Source: Micromonospora purpureochromogenes
GTDB lineage: Bacteria > Actinomycetota > Actinomycetes > Mycobacteriales > Micromonosporaceae
Assembly (NCBI RefSeq): GCF_900091515.1
Contig: NZ_LT607410.1
Span: 4,588,001 to 4,652,000, forward strand
DNA length: 64,000 nt
Direction: 5' to 3'
The translations under genes and the position numbers were made by a program. Position 1 is the first letter of the stretch, and each line of letters opens with the position of its first letter. The notes beneath the pieces were generated by a model that worked only from the letters and a program-made list of their open reading frames with translations, had not been told where the DNA came from and searched no databases. Below are positions 1 through 9,020 of this stretch, one piece after another.

Positions 1-254
1 GTGCGGCCGGTGTGGTCGCAGGGTTCGAGGGTGACCACGGCCGTGCCGCCGCGGGCGCGCTCACCGGCCTGGGCGAGCGCGACGATCTCGGCGTGCGGTC
101 CGCCCGCGTACGCGTGGAATCCCTCCCCGACGACCGTGCCGTCCGGATCGAGCAGGACGCAGCCGACGACGGGGTTGGGGCTGGTGGTGCCGAGGCCACG
201 GGCCGCCAGCGTGACGGCGCGACGCATCGCCTCGTCGACGGAGACGCCGGCCAT
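1..254 (-). CDS. ribD: Riboflavin biosynthesis protein RibD, N-terminal part (cut by window edge)
   Basis: First 84 or so residues of the bifunctional diaminohydroxyphosphoribosylaminopyrimidine deaminase / 5-amino-6-(5-phosphoribosylamino)uracil reductase, the second and third steps of riboflavin synthesis in the cytoplasm. The visible part is the zinc deaminase domain: the TSPNPVVGCV segment, the zinc-ligand GGPHAEIVAL motif and the start of the second ligand motif LEPCDHTGR. The ATG at 254 follows a purine-rich AGAGGAC stretch. The reductase domain lies outside the window. An FMN riboswitch begins about 150 bases upstream, so the gene is expected to be the first of a flavin-repressed rib operon. 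Identification is firm although the gene is partial. Confidence 0.93.
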   Translation of the reverse strand, partial: MAGVSVDEAMRRAVTLAARGLGTTSPNPVVGCVLLDPDGTVVGEGFHAYAGGPHAEIVALAQAGERARGGTAVVTLEPCDHTGR

Positions 255-404
255 GTCCTCTGCCCTCTCACTCGCCGGGCCGCGCGCGGGCGGTACGGGA
301 GGAGCCGCGGGCAGGCGGCGGCGGATCCGGGAACGGCACGGCCGCCCCCGGGGAGCCCACGCGATGGCTGGATGCAGCGACCCACGCAGGCCCGCCCCGT
401 CCCG

Positions 405-577
405 CGCGCTGTCTCCCATCCGGACTTTCTGGGTGCGGAACGTTCCCCGCTCCCAACCGTCGGCCCCGGATTCTCACCAGGTCCACCGGGCGGCCTGAGC
501 CGTCCGGGTCGCGGGCTTACCACGGTCGGACCGTGGATCACCGCCGGTTCGGAATTTCACCGAGCCCCGCCAGCGCG
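405..577 (-). promoter_or_regulatory. FMN riboswitch (RFN element)
   Basis: Read on the minus strand, the sequence carries the hallmark RFN blocks in order: GGTGAAATTCC near 550-562, ACCGGCGGTGAT near 538-549, a variable arm, GAGAATCC then GGGGCCGACGGTT near 457-476, and AGTCCGGATGGGAGA near 412-427. The closing P1 helix is formed by CGCGCT (572-577) and AGCGCG (405-410). It lies between the GGDEF regulator gene and ribD. FMN binding is known to switch off downstream rib genes, usually at transcription termination or translation initiation. The rest of the 255-640 gap holds no gene that I can see; the ribD promoter must lie just upstream, around 580-640. Confidence 0.93.
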
Positions 578-640
578 TGGTGGGTACATGGGAAGTCTTA
601 CACGTTCCCCCGGCCGGTACGCCACTGCACGCGGGCTACC

Positions 641-1600
641 TCACACCCCGTCGGCGCGCCGCCGGTCCACCGCCACGTACGAACCGGGCTGGCTCTTGGC
701 GACGGTTTTCATCTCCGAGGCGACCGCGATCGCGGCGAGCGGGTCGGTGAAGCGCTTCCGGGCGTCGGAGAGGGAGACCCCGATGGAGAGGGTCACCAGG
801 TGCGCCTTGCGCACGTTGCCCCGGCGGTCCTTCAGCTCGACGTAGCCCCGCTCGGCGTCGGCCGGGTCGTAGAGCTTGTCGGCGGCCTTCTCGAAGTCCT
901 CCACCGCCCGGAAGGTCAACGGCCGGACCTGCTCCGGGGTGCAGACGACGACGAAGTCGTCGCCGCCGACGTGGCCCAGGAAGGCCGGCGGCAGGCCGAT
1001 CGAGACCACCGCCCGGTGCAGGCTGCGGGCCAGCGCGGAGATGAACTCGTCGCCGCGGACGAAGCCGTACCGGTCGTTGACGCTCTTGAACCGGTCGATG
1101 TCGATGTAGCCGACGGCGTAGTCGACGCCGCTGCGTACCCGGTCGCTGATCTCCCGGCGGATCCGGCTGTTGCCGGGCAGCCCGGTCAGCGGGGAGACCT
1201 CCCGGAACTCCTTGTTGCGGCGCAGCGTGGAGCTGACCCGGGCCACCAGCTCGGCGGTGTCGAAGGGCTTGACCAGGTAGTCGTCGGCGCCGGCGCTGAG
1301 GCCGTGCACCTTGTCCACGGTCATCCCCTTGGCCGTCAACATGATCACCGGCAGGGCGGAGGTCATCGGGTCGGCGCGCAGCCGACGGGTCAGCTCCAGC
1401 CCGTCGATCCGCGGCATCATCAGGTCCACCACGGCCAGGTCGGGCCGGTGCCGCTCGATCATCTCGAGCGCCTCCTGGCCGTCGCCGGCGTGGAGCACCT
1501 CGAAGCCGTGCAGCCGCAGGTTGAACTCGACGAAGCGGGCGATGTCCTCGTCGTCGTCGACGACCAGGATGACGTCGGGTCGGTCGCCGGCCGGGTCCAC
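641..1600 (-). CDS. Response regulator with C-terminal GGDEF domain (probable diguanylate cyclase)
   Basis: Protein of 319 residues. Residues 9-127 form a CheY-like receiver with the acidic pocket DDDED (15-19), the phosphorylation site Asp59 in VVDLMMP and the conserved Lys111 in LVKPFD. Residues 133-319 form a GGDEF domain with SPLTGLPGN, the metal-binding YIDIDRFKSVND and the signature GGDDF (212-216), an accepted variant. The usual RxxD inhibitory site before the signature is absent (LPPA at that place), so product inhibition at that site is not expected. Such proteins make cyclic di-GMP from two GTP when phosphorylated. The GTG start lies one base after the rpe stop codon, so translation is probably coupled. 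No cognate histidine kinase is nearby. BldD, a c-di-GMP receptor, is encoded at 27.5 kb. Confidence 0.85.
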   Translation of the reverse strand: MDPAGDRPDVILVVDDDEDIARFVEFNLRLHGFEVLHAGDGQEALEMIERHRPDLAVVDLMMPRIDGLELTRRLRADPMTSALPVIMLTAKGMTVDKVHGLSAGADDYLVKPFDTAELVARVSSTLRRNKEFREVSPLTGLPGNSRIRREISDRVRSGVDYAVGYIDIDRFKSVNDRYGFVRGDEFISALARSLHRAVVSIGLPPAFLGHVGGDDFVVVCTPEQVRPLTFRAVEDFEKAADKLYDPADAERGYVELKDRRGNVRKAHLVTLSIGVSLSDARKRFTDPLAAIAVASEMKTVAKSQPGSYVAVDRRRADGV

Positions 1601-1601
1601 G

Positions 1602-2282
1602 TCAGGCTCCGGGAGCCGCGCGCTCCGCGAGCCCCCGCAGGCGGCGCACCGCCTCGGCCGGGTCGGCCGCGCCGTAGACGGCGGTGCCGGCGACGAAGGC
1701 GTCCGCACCGGCCGCCGCGGCCTGCTCGATGGTGTCGGCGGCGATCCCGCCGTCGACCTCGATGCGCAGCTCCAGGTGGCCGGCGTCGACGTGCCGACGG
1801 GCCGCGCGGACCTTCTCCAGCAGCTGCGGGATGAACCGCTGCCCACCGAAGCCGGCCTTGATCGTCATGATCAGCAGGGTGTCGAAGCTGGGCAGCAGCT
1901 CCAGGTACGGCTCGATCGGGGTGTCCCGGTCGATGGCCAGCCCGGCCTTGGCGCCGGCCGAGCGGAGGTCCTTGGCCAGCGCGACCGGGTCGTCGCAGGC
2001 CTCGGCGTGGAAGGTGACGTTGTACGCCCCGGCGTCGGCGTAACCGGGGGCCCAGCGACGCGGGTCCTCGATCATGAGGTGCACGTCGAACGGGATCCGG
2101 GTCACCGCCCGCAGGCTCTGCACCACGGGCAGGCCGATGGTCAGGTTGGGCACGAAGTGGTTGTCCATCACGTCGACGTGCAGCCAGTCCGCGGCGTTCT
2201 CCACGGCACGGACCTCGTCGGCGAGGCGGGCGAAATCGGCGGCGAGGATGCTGGGCGCGACGATCGGCGGCGGTACGGTCAC
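1602..2282 (-). CDS. rpe: Ribulose-phosphate 3-epimerase
   Basis: Interconverts ribulose 5-phosphate and xylulose 5-phosphate in the pentose phosphate pathway. The 226-residue protein is the usual length and has the family blocks [12 protein letters not shown] near the N terminus, [28 protein letters not shown], the [10 protein letters not shown] loop and IEVDGGI with the second catalytic Asp. The start is the GTG at 2282. No Shine-Dalgarno is visible; instead TACACT, a good -10 hexamer, ends six bases before the GTG, which suggests a leaderless mRNA. The GGDEF regulator follows directly. The gene is divergent from the lipoprotein pair, with about 260 bases between them. Confidence 0.95.
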   Translation of the reverse strand: MTVPPPIVAPSILAADFARLADEVRAVENAADWLHVDVMDNHFVPNLTIGLPVVQSLRAVTRIPFDVHLMIEDPRRWAPGYADAGAYNVTFHAEACDDPVALAKDLRSAGAKAGLAIDRDTPIEPYLELLPSFDTLLIMTIKAGFGGQRFIPQLLEKVRAARRHVDAGHLELRIEVDGGIAADTIEQAAAAGADAFVAGTAVYGAADPAEAVRRLRGLAERAAPGA

Positions 2283-2540
2283 GGGGTCAGTGTACGAATG
2301 CGGCCACCCGCCGCGGGCATCGCGGCCCCACGGGAACGCCCTGTGACCCAGGAGTGACCGCTGGTGCAAGATTGGGCTCCACGGAACGCAAAACCGGGCG
2401 GACGGCCAGCCGCGACTGGCCGACCGACGGAAAGGCGGCAACACTCCATCAGAGACGGTCAGTCGTGCTGCACGTCCCGCGGAACCGCAACTCCGCGTGG
2501 GCCGCAACGACCGACCGTCATCTCCCGGAAAGGGCGGACG

Positions 2541-3428
2541 ATGCGACGGTGGCTCGTGGCGCTGGCGCTGGCCGGCGCGGCGACGATGGCGATGAGCGGC
2601 TGCGTCCCGCAGCACCGGCCCGACGGCGACCTGGCCGACGACTGGCCGGACCTGCCCGTACCGCGGATGTTCGTGCCCGCCACGGACGCCTGCCTGCCCC
2701 GGATCACGGCGGTGGTCCAGGCGGGCACGTACGACACGGTGGACTGCGCCCGCAGCCACCTGGCCGAGGCGATCCACGTCGGGACCTTCACCGGCGGCGC
2801 GGCGGCCGGGCCGCGCCCCGAGCCTGGCTCCCCGGCGCTGCGCCCCGCCCGCGCCGAGTGCGACCAGCGGGCCCGCGAGGTGCTCGGGGGCGACTGGCAC
2901 TCGGCCCGGCTCACCATGAACATCGCGCTGCCCTCCGTGCCGGCGTGGAACGGCGGCGCCCGCTGGTTCCGCTGCGACCTGAGCGAGACCGACAGCATCG
3001 ACAACACCCGCCCGGTCAACCGCATCGGCAGCCTGCGCGGCGCGATGATCGGCGACAACCCGCTCACCCACCGCTGCTTCGACCCCAAGCTGATCGGCGA
3101 CAACCTCAACTACATGGCGCCGGTGCTCTGCTCCGAGCCGCACCGGGCCGAGTTCGTCGGGGTCTACCTCGAACGGAACATGACCTGGGCCGAGTTCGGC
3201 CGGGCCAACCAGGAGGTGCACCGGCGCTGCATGTCCCTGATCGCCAACTTCGCCGCCGTGCCGAACAACGCCGACCTGCCGTACCGGGCCGGGTCGATCT
3301 TCTACCCGCCGTCGCAGCGGGAGTGGGAGGAGGGCGACCGCGGCATCCGCTGCTTCCTGTGGAGCGACGACCGGAAGCTGACCCGCTCGATGCGCGGCGC
3401 CGGCCCGAAGGGACTCCCCGCCATCTGA
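2541..3428 (+). CDS. Septum-formation-family lipoprotein, copy 1
   Basis: Predicted lipoprotein of 295 residues. The signal peptide starts [12 protein letters not shown] and ends in the lipobox MSGC with Cys21 as lipidation site, so the mature protein is anchored on the outer face of the membrane. The body has several conserved cysteines and the blocks [36 protein letters not shown] and RAGSIFYPP. This layout resembles the actinobacterial septum-formation family (PF13845-like), whose function is poorly defined. The start ATG at 2541 follows GGAAAGGGCGG. It is followed after 79 bases by a paralogue of almost the same length. No enzyme motif is visible. Confidence 0.8.
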   Translation: MRRWLVALALAGAATMAMSGCVPQHRPDGDLADDWPDLPVPRMFVPATDACLPRITAVVQAGTYDTVDCARSHLAEAIHVGTFTGGAAAGPRPEPGSPALRPARAECDQRAREVLGGDWHSARLTMNIALPSVPAWNGGARWFRCDLSETDSIDNTRPVNRIGSLRGAMIGDNPLTHRCFDPKLIGDNLNYMAPVLCSEPHRAEFVGVYLERNMTWAEFGRANQEVHRRCMSLIANFAAVPNNADLPYRAGSIFYPPSQREWEEGDRGIRCFLWSDDRKLTRSMRGAGPKGLPAI

Positions 3429-3507
3429 GGCCGGGTGCCGTAAGCTGCCGCACCGTGACACCCGCGCGACGGGCGCCACGGTCACGGTCGGCGAGAGGTC
3501 GGGTGCG

Positions 3508-4398
3508 ATGCGGCGGTGGTGGACGGCGGTCGCCGTGGGCGGCGCGGCGTTGCTGGCGCTGACCGGGTGCGGCGCCCCCGCCGGGGTGGACGCGGACCTC
3601 GCCGACGACTGGCCGGCCCTCGCCGCGCCGCAGGGCTTCGTCCCCGCCGCCGGGGTCTGCCACGAAGGGGTGCAGGACGTCGGCTACCTCAGCGGCTACC
3701 ACCCGGTCGACTGCGGCCGGTCGCACCGGGCCGAGACGATGCACGTGGGCACCGTCACCGGCGCCGACGCCCGGCGCGCCACTCCCCCGGCCGGCGGCAC
3801 CGGCGCGATGCTCGCCGCCCGCACCGAGTGTGACCGGGAGGTCCGGCGGGCGGTCGGCGCCGACTGGCGATCCGGCCGGCTCGGCCTCGCCGTCGTCTTC
3901 CCCTCACCGGCGGCCTGGACGGGTGGGGCCCGCTGGTTCCGCTGCGACCTGACCGAGGTCGAGAGCGTCGACGAGGCGCGGGCCACCCCCCGTACCGGCA
4001 GCCTGAGGGGCGCTCTGACCCGCGACACCGACCTGCGGCTGCGCTGCTTCGAACCGAAGGTCGACGGCGACGACGTCGAGGCGATGAAGCCGGTCGCCTG
4101 CACCGCCCGGCACCATGCCGAGTTCGTCGGCGTCTGGCCGGCCACCGGCCTCAGCTACGCCCAGGTCACCAAGGGCGACGGGCGGGTCCACAAGGGATGC
4201 CTCGGCGTGCTGGCGAAGTACACCGGGGTGCCGAACGACGGCAACCTGCGGTTCCGCGCCGGCTCGATCTTCTACCATCCGCTGGAGCGGGAGTGGCGCG
4301 ACGGCAACCGCGGGGTGCAGTGCTTCGGATGGGTCAGCGACCGCACCCTGACCCGCTCGCTCAAGGGCATCGGCACCCGGGGTCTGCCGGTCCGCTGA
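3508..4398 (+). CDS. Septum-formation-family lipoprotein, copy 2
   Basis: Lipoprotein of 296 residues, a tandem paralogue of the gene at 2541-3428. It shares the same start (MRRW), a lipobox LTGC with Cys21, [48 protein letters not shown] and the closing [13 protein letters not shown]. The cysteine positions match copy 1. The 79-base gap contains a TAAGCT hexamer and an inverted repeat ACCGTGAC (3452-3459) / GTCACGGT (3481-3488), so the second gene may have its own control. GAGAGG precedes the ATG. Expected to be membrane-anchored outside the cell; function unknown. Confidence 0.8.
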   Translation: MRRWWTAVAVGGAALLALTGCGAPAGVDADLADDWPALAAPQGFVPAAGVCHEGVQDVGYLSGYHPVDCGRSHRAETMHVGTVTGADARRATPPAGGTGAMLAARTECDREVRRAVGADWRSGRLGLAVVFPSPAAWTGGARWFRCDLTEVESVDEARATPRTGSLRGALTRDTDLRLRCFEPKVDGDDVEAMKPVACTARHHAEFVGVWPATGLSYAQVTKGDGRVHKGCLGVLAKYTGVPNDGNLRFRAGSIFYHPLEREWRDGNRGVQCFGWVSDRTLTRSLKGIGTRGLPVR

Positions 4399-4404
4399 GC
4401 CGGC

Positions 4405-4436
4405 GGCGGGGCGGCCCTGTCGTGCTCCGCCCCGCC
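4405..4436. terminator. Hairpin between convergent genes (lipoprotein 2 and rsmB)
   Basis: Perfect 10-bp stem GGCGGGGCGG (4405-4414) / CCGCCCCGCC (4427-4436) with a 12-base loop, six bases after the lipoprotein stop and 25 bases from the rsmB stop. A GC hairpin without a T run in a convergent gap is typical of actinomycete bidirectional terminators. Confidence 0.6.
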
Positions 4437-4461
4437 CCCGTTCCGCTCCGCTGTCCGCCGC

Positions 4462-6075
4462 TCAGCCGCGGCGCAGCACCGCGAGGAACATCGCGTCCGT
4501 GCCGTGGCGGTGCGGCCAGAGCTGCACCGTCGGGCCGTCGCCGAGCCCCGGCATGCCGGGCGGCAGCAGCGTACGGGCGTCGACGAAGTCCGCCGGCACC
4601 TCGGCCCGCCGGGCCGCCTCGGTCACCGTCACGTGCGTCTCCACCACGTGCGGGGAGCAGGTGACGTACGCGACCAGGCCGCCGGGACGGGCCGCGCGCA
4701 GGGCCGCGGTGAGCAGTTCGCGCTGCAACCGGGTCAGCGGCGGCAGGTCCGACGGCTGGCGCCGCCAGCGCGACTCCGGCCGGCGGCGCAGCGAGCCCAG
4801 GCCGGTGCACGGAGCGTCCACCAGCACCCGGTCGAAGTGCCCCTCGGGCAGCTCCGGGTCCGCGCCGACCGTGCGACCGTCGGTGTGCAGCACGCTCACC
4901 GGCAGGCCCCGGGTGGCCTGCTCGACCAGCCGGGCGCGGTGCTCGGAGACCTCCACGGCGGTCAGCCGGGCGCCACGCTGCGCGGCGAGCGCGCCGAGCA
5001 GGCCGGACTTGCCGCCGGGGCCGGCGCACAGGTCGAGCCAGCGCTCGTCCGGGCCGTCCAGCGGCGCGACGGCCAGCGCGTTCGCCACCAGCTGCGAGCC
5101 CTCGTCCTGCACGTGCGCGCGTCCCTGCGCCAGCGCGGGCAGGTCACCCGGCGCGCCGCCGGAGAGGTAGACCGCGTACGGCGAGAAGGCGCCTGGGGCG
5201 CCGCCCACCTCGTCGGCCAGTTCCACCGGGTCGGCCAGGCCGGGCCGGGCGCACAGGTGCACCGGGGGTCGCTCGTTGTCCTCGATCAGCAGCCGGGCGG
5301 TCTCCCCCAGGTCCCCGCCCAGCGCCTCGGCGAAGGCCCGCACGATCCACTGCGGATGGCTGTACGCCAGCGCCAGGTGGCCGACCGGGTCGGTCTCCAT
5401 CGGCGGGGCGAGCTTGGCCACCCAGGCGTCGGCGTCCCGGCCGGCGATCTCCCGCAGCACCGCGTTGGCGAAGCCGGCGGCGCCCGGCGCGACCGAGCGG
5501 ACCAGGTCGACGGTCGAGGAGACCGCCGCGTGCGCCGGCACCCGGGTGTGCAGCAGCTGGTACGCCCCGAGCCGCAGGGCGTCGCGGGCCGGCGGGTCGA
5601 TCCGCTCGACCTCCCGCCCGGCGGCGTCGGCGATGATCGCGTCCAGGGTGCCGGTGTGCCGCAGCGTGCCGTAGGTCAGCTCGGTGGCGAAGGCGGCGTC
5701 CCGGCCGACCAGCCCCTCCTCGCGCAGGATCGACGGGAGCACCAGGTTGGCGTACGCGTCGTCCCGGTGCACCGCCGCGACGGCCTGGTAGGCGGCGTAC
5801 CGGGGCAGGTCGACGGCCGGGCGGGCGGGACGGCCGCCGCGCCGGTCGAAGCCGGGGCGGCCGCCGGTCGGGCGGTCGCCGCGGTAACCGCCGCTCGCCG
5901 GGCGGTCACCTCGGTAACCGCCGCCGGTCGGACGGTCGCCGCGCGGCGCGTCGGAGCGCCGGGGCGCGGACCGGTCGAACCGGTCACCGCGGGAGCCGTC
6001 GGCGCGACCGGCGGACCGGTCGCCGCGGGGACTGTCGGAACGGGAGCTGTCGGGACGGTCCGCGGGGGTGCTCAC
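4462..6075 (-). CDS. rsmB: 16S rRNA m5C967 methyltransferase RsmB, with Arg/Gly/Asp-rich N-terminal extension
   Basis: SAM-dependent enzyme expected to methylate C967 of 16S rRNA (537 residues). Residues 1 to about 95 form a disordered RGD-rich tail with imperfect [10 protein letters not shown] repeats, resembling RNA-binding RGG tails. Next comes a NusB-like RNA-binding domain ([16 protein letters not shown] onward) and a C-terminal methyltransferase domain with [12 protein letters not shown], the catalytic-loop [11 protein letters not shown] and the second cysteine in VTCSP. The start is GTG at 6075, overlapping the fmt stop by four bases (GTGA), so translation is coupled to fmt. The long tail is the unusual part; homologues usually start near the NusB domain. 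Confidence 0.93.
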   Translation of the reverse strand: MSTPADRPDSSRSDSPRGDRSAGRADGSRGDRFDRSAPRRSDAPRGDRPTGGGYRGDRPASGGYRGDRPTGGRPGFDRRGGRPARPAVDLPRYAAYQAVAAVHRDDAYANLVLPSILREEGLVGRDAAFATELTYGTLRHTGTLDAIIADAAGREVERIDPPARDALRLGAYQLLHTRVPAHAAVSSTVDLVRSVAPGAAGFANAVLREIAGRDADAWVAKLAPPMETDPVGHLALAYSHPQWIVRAFAEALGGDLGETARLLIEDNERPPVHLCARPGLADPVELADEVGGAPGAFSPYAVYLSGGAPGDLPALAQGRAHVQDEGSQLVANALAVAPLDGPDERWLDLCAGPGGKSGLLGALAAQRGARLTAVEVSEHRARLVEQATRGLPVSVLHTDGRTVGADPELPEGHFDRVLVDAPCTGLGSLRRRPESRWRRQPSDLPPLTRLQRELLTAALRAARPGGLVAYVTCSPHVVETHVTVTEAARRAEVPADFVDARTLLPPGMPGLGDGPTVQLWPHRHGTDAMFLAVLRRG

Positions 6076-6998
6076 GCGAGCACCTCGCCGGCGCCGACCC
6101 GGACGCCGCGCGCCCAGTCGGTCGCCGGCATGGCCTTCTTGCCCGCCGCGCGCACCTCACCGAGCTGCACCGGCACGGTCGCGGTGCCGGCCAGCACCCG
6201 GGACTTCTCCACCAGCAGCTCTCCCGGCTTCAACTCGGGGCCGTTGCCGACCGGGGTCACCGGGCCGAGCTTGACCCGGTCACCCCGGAACGTCGTCCAC
6301 GGCCCGGGGGCCGGCGTGCAGGCCCGGATCCGCCGGTCGACGGCGAAGGCGGGATCGGTCCAGCGCACCCGGGCGTCCTCCACGGTCAGCTTCGGGGCCA
6401 GGGACACCCCGTCGGCCGGCTGCGGCTCGGCCCGGGCCGTCCCGGCCTCGATCGCGTCGAGGACGGCCACCAGCAGGCCCGCGCCGGAGTGCGCGAGACG
6501 CTCCAGCAGGTCGCCGGAGGTGTCGGTCGGCCGGATCTCGTCGGTGAGCGTGCCGTAGACCGGGCCGGTGTCCAGGCCCTGTTCGAGCTGGAAGACGCTG
6601 GCGCCGGTCAGCTCGTCGCCGTGCAGCACGGCCTGCTGCACCGGGGCCGCGCCGCGCCAGGCGGGCAGCAGCGAGAAGTGCAGGTTGATCCAGCCGTGCC
6701 GGGGGATCTCCAGAGCCGCCGGCGGCACCAGCGCGCCGTACGCGACCACGGGCACGCAGTCCGGCGCCAGCTCGCGCAGCCGGTCGAGGAACTCCGGCTC
6801 GCGGGGCTTCGCCGGGGTCAGCACCTCGATCCCGTGCTCGTCGGCCCAGGCGCCGACCGGCGAGCGGACCAGGCCGCGACCGCGCCCCGCCGGAGCGTCG
6901 GGGCGGGTGACCACGGCCAGCAGCTCGTGCCCGGAGGCGGCGACCGCGTCCAGGGCGGGAACGGCGACGGCCGGTGTACCGGCGAAGATCAGACGCAT
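6072..6998 (-). CDS. fmt: Methionyl-tRNA formyltransferase
   Basis: Transfers a formyl group from 10-formyl-tetrahydrofolate to initiator Met-tRNA. The protein has 308 residues, the usual size. It opens with [16 protein letters not shown], carries the folate-site signature [17 protein letters not shown] with the catalytic Asn and His, and has the DTG loop (GLDTGPVY). The C-terminal OB-like domain follows. The ATG at 6998 was preferred to upstream in-frame starts because it matches the family N terminus. It follows def after five bases and overlaps rsmB by four, giving a def-fmt-rsmB unit for formylation, deformylation and rRNA methylation. Confidence 0.96.
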   Translation of the reverse strand: MRLIFAGTPAVAVPALDAVAASGHELLAVVTRPDAPAGRGRGLVRSPVGAWADEHGIEVLTPAKPREPEFLDRLRELAPDCVPVVAYGALVPPAALEIPRHGWINLHFSLLPAWRGAAPVQQAVLHGDELTGASVFQLEQGLDTGPVYGTLTDEIRPTDTSGDLLERLAHSGAGLLVAVLDAIEAGTARAEPQPADGVSLAPKLTVEDARVRWTDPAFAVDRRIRACTPAPGPWTTFRGDRVKLGPVTPVGNGPELKPGELLVEKSRVLAGTATVPVQLGEVRAAGKKAMPATDWARGVRVGAGEVLA

Positions 6999-7003
6999 CC
7001 GCC

Positions 7004-7564
7004 TCACCGCCCCAGACCGAAGGGGCTGCCGGCGGCGTGCGGGTTGAGCTTCACCGTGGGCGGGGCGGCCGGGTCGTACCACTCGGCCTGGCGGATGGCC
7101 TTCATGGCCTCCTTGCGCCCGGCCGGGTCCAGCCGGTCGACGAAGAGCACCCCGTCGAGGTGGTCGGTCTCGTGCTGCACGCAGCGGGCCATCAGCCCGG
7201 TGCCGACGATCTGCATCGGGTCGCCGTAGCCGTTGAAGCCCTTGGCGATGACGTTCTGCCGGCGCTTGGTGTCGAAGTAGAGCCCGGGGATGGACAGGCA
7301 GCCCTCCGGGCCGTCCTGTTCCTCCTCGTCGGGAAACTCCAGCACCGGGTTCACCAGGTGCCCGAGCACGTCGTCCACGTCGAAGGTGAACACCCGCAGG
7401 CCCACACCGAGCTGGGGCGCGGCCAGGCCGGCGCCGCTCTGCTCCCGCATCGTGTCGGTGAGGTCGGCGATGAGCCTACGGAGCTCGGTGTCGAAGTCGA
7501 CGACCGGATCGGCCGGCGTGCGCAGCACCGGGTCCCCGAACAGACGGATGGGCTGGACGGTCAC
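7004..7564 (-). CDS. def: Peptide deformylase
   Basis: Metalloenzyme that removes the N-formyl group from nascent proteins. It has 186 residues and the three family motifs: [20 protein letters not shown] with the metal-binding Cys, and QHETDHLDG with the two His ligands and catalytic Glu. The C-terminal tail after the catalytic helix is the extended actinobacterial kind. The start is GTG at 7564. It is the first gene of def-fmt-rsmB. The P450 gene ends 43 bases upstream, a short gap in which I see no clear terminator. Confidence 0.96.
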   Translation of the reverse strand: MTVQPIRLFGDPVLRTPADPVVDFDTELRRLIADLTDTMREQSGAGLAAPQLGVGLRVFTFDVDDVLGHLVNPVLEFPDEEEQDGPEGCLSIPGLYFDTKRRQNVIAKGFNGYGDPMQIVGTGLMARCVQHETDHLDGVLFVDRLDPAGRKEAMKAIRQAEWYDPAAPPTVKLNPHAAGSPFGLGR

Positions 7565-7607
7565 GCGGTGTGGCTCCTTCGGCTGTACGGACGAGTGCCG
7601 TACCAGT

Positions 7608-8879
7608 CTACGGAGTGCCGGGGGCCGCCCCGGCCGGCGTACCGCGATGCGCCGCCGCCGACTCCGTGTCGATGATCACCGGCAGGGTCTCGTAGCCGCG
7701 CAGGGTGAGCCGGGTCCGGTGCCGGGGCCGGCCGGCCAGGGCGAGGCCGGGCAGCCGGCGCAGCAGCAGCGGGAAGGCGACCTGCGCCTCCAGCCGGGCC
7801 AGCCCGGCGCCCAGGCAGTAGTGCGGCCCGGCCCCGAACGACAGTGGGTGGACCGGCGGACGCCACGGGTCGAACCGCTGTGGCTCGGGGTAGCGCCGGG
7901 GGTCCCGGTTGGCCGCGCCGAGCAGCAGCAACGTCCAACTGCCCGCCGGCAGCTCGACCCCGCCGCAGCTCACCGGGGCCTCGTTGATCCGGGTGGTGAG
8001 CTGCACCGGCGAGTCGTAGCGCAGCAGCTCCTCGACGTACCCGGGGGCGAAGTCGGGATGCTCCCGCAGCGCGTCGGCCGCGCGCGGGTGCTCCAACAGC
8101 ACCACGAGGCCGTTGCCGAGCAGGTTGGTGGTGGTCTCGAAGCCGGCGACCAGCAGCACCACCAGATTGGCCAGCAGCTCCTCGCCGGAGAGCCGGTCGC
8201 CGTCGGCGTCGTGCACCTGGACCAGGGCGGTGGTCAGGTCGTCGGCGGGCGCGGCGCGGCGGGCCCGGACCAGCGCGGCGAAGTAGTCGCGGAGTTCGGT
8301 GGCGCCCCGGTCGGCGACGGCCAGCTCCTCGGTGGTGATCTCCGGCTCCAGCACCCCGGTCAGGTCGGCGGCCCAGCGCCGGAACAGCGGCCGGTCGGCC
8401 GCCGGCACGCCGAGCAGCGCGCAGATCACCCCCACCGGCAGCGGGTACGCGAACTCGGCCAGGAAGTCGACGGGCTCACCGTCGCGGGCCCGCTCCAGCA
8501 TCGCGTCGGCCAGCTCGTCGGCCTGCGCCTCGACCACGTCGCGCATGGCGGCGATCCGGCGCGGGGTGAAGGCGCCGGCCGCGAGCCGCCGCATCCGGCT
8601 GTGGTCGGGCGGGTTGGTGCGCAGCATCGACCGGGAGATCGACGCGACGGCCGGGCTGTCCCGCCAGCCGGGGAGGAACTGGTCGCGCAGCGCGTCGTCC
8701 ATCACCCCGAACCGGGAGTCGCGCAGGATCTCGTCCGCCTCGGCGTACCCGGTGACCACGTAGAACACCGGCCCGGCCTGGACCACCGGCCCGTACCGGC
8801 GCAGCCGCTCGTACGTGGGGTACGGGTCGATGCGCCCCTGCGGCGACATGAGCAGGGCGAGTTCCTCGGCTGCGTCCAT
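7608..8879 (-). CDS. Cytochrome P450
   Basis: Soluble class I bacterial P450 of 423 residues. It shows the I-helix oxygen-activation motif AGFETTTN, the K-helix ExxR in VEELLRYDS, and the heme-binding loop FGAGPHYCLGAG whose Cys is the proximal iron ligand. The ATG at 8879 has GGGAGG seven bases upstream, so this start was chosen over in-frame starts further up. Substrate cannot be told from sequence. No ferredoxin, ferredoxin reductase or biosynthetic cluster is adjacent. It lies with the kinase-ParB gene between def and priA, so it is probably an accessory insertion into the core. Confidence 0.93.
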   Translation of the reverse strand: MDAAEELALLMSPQGRIDPYPTYERLRRYGPVVQAGPVFYVVTGYAEADEILRDSRFGVMDDALRDQFLPGWRDSPAVASISRSMLRTNPPDHSRMRRLAAGAFTPRRIAAMRDVVEAQADELADAMLERARDGEPVDFLAEFAYPLPVGVICALLGVPAADRPLFRRWAADLTGVLEPEITTEELAVADRGATELRDYFAALVRARRAAPADDLTTALVQVHDADGDRLSGEELLANLVVLLVAGFETTTNLLGNGLVVLLEHPRAADALREHPDFAPGYVEELLRYDSPVQLTTRINEAPVSCGGVELPAGSWTLLLLGAANRDPRRYPEPQRFDPWRPPVHPLSFGAGPHYCLGAGLARLEAQVAFPLLLRRLPGLALAGRPRHRTRLTLRGYETLPVIIDTESAAAHRGTPAGAAPGTP

Positions 8880-9020
8880 GACCGGCCTCCCGCGTCGATG
8901 CGTCGGAGGCTCCATCATGCGCGTCCGGGCCTCGCCCGGCGACCCCGCGCGACCGACCGCCACGGCGGGCGGTCGCGGCGGCGGGCGGCGGGGCCGGCCC
9001 GCCGGCGATCGTGGCGAGGC

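Noticed and set aside
8880..8963. N-terminal extension of the P450 to 8963
   Set aside because: The ATG at 8879 has a strong GGGAGG and gives the normal P450 start.
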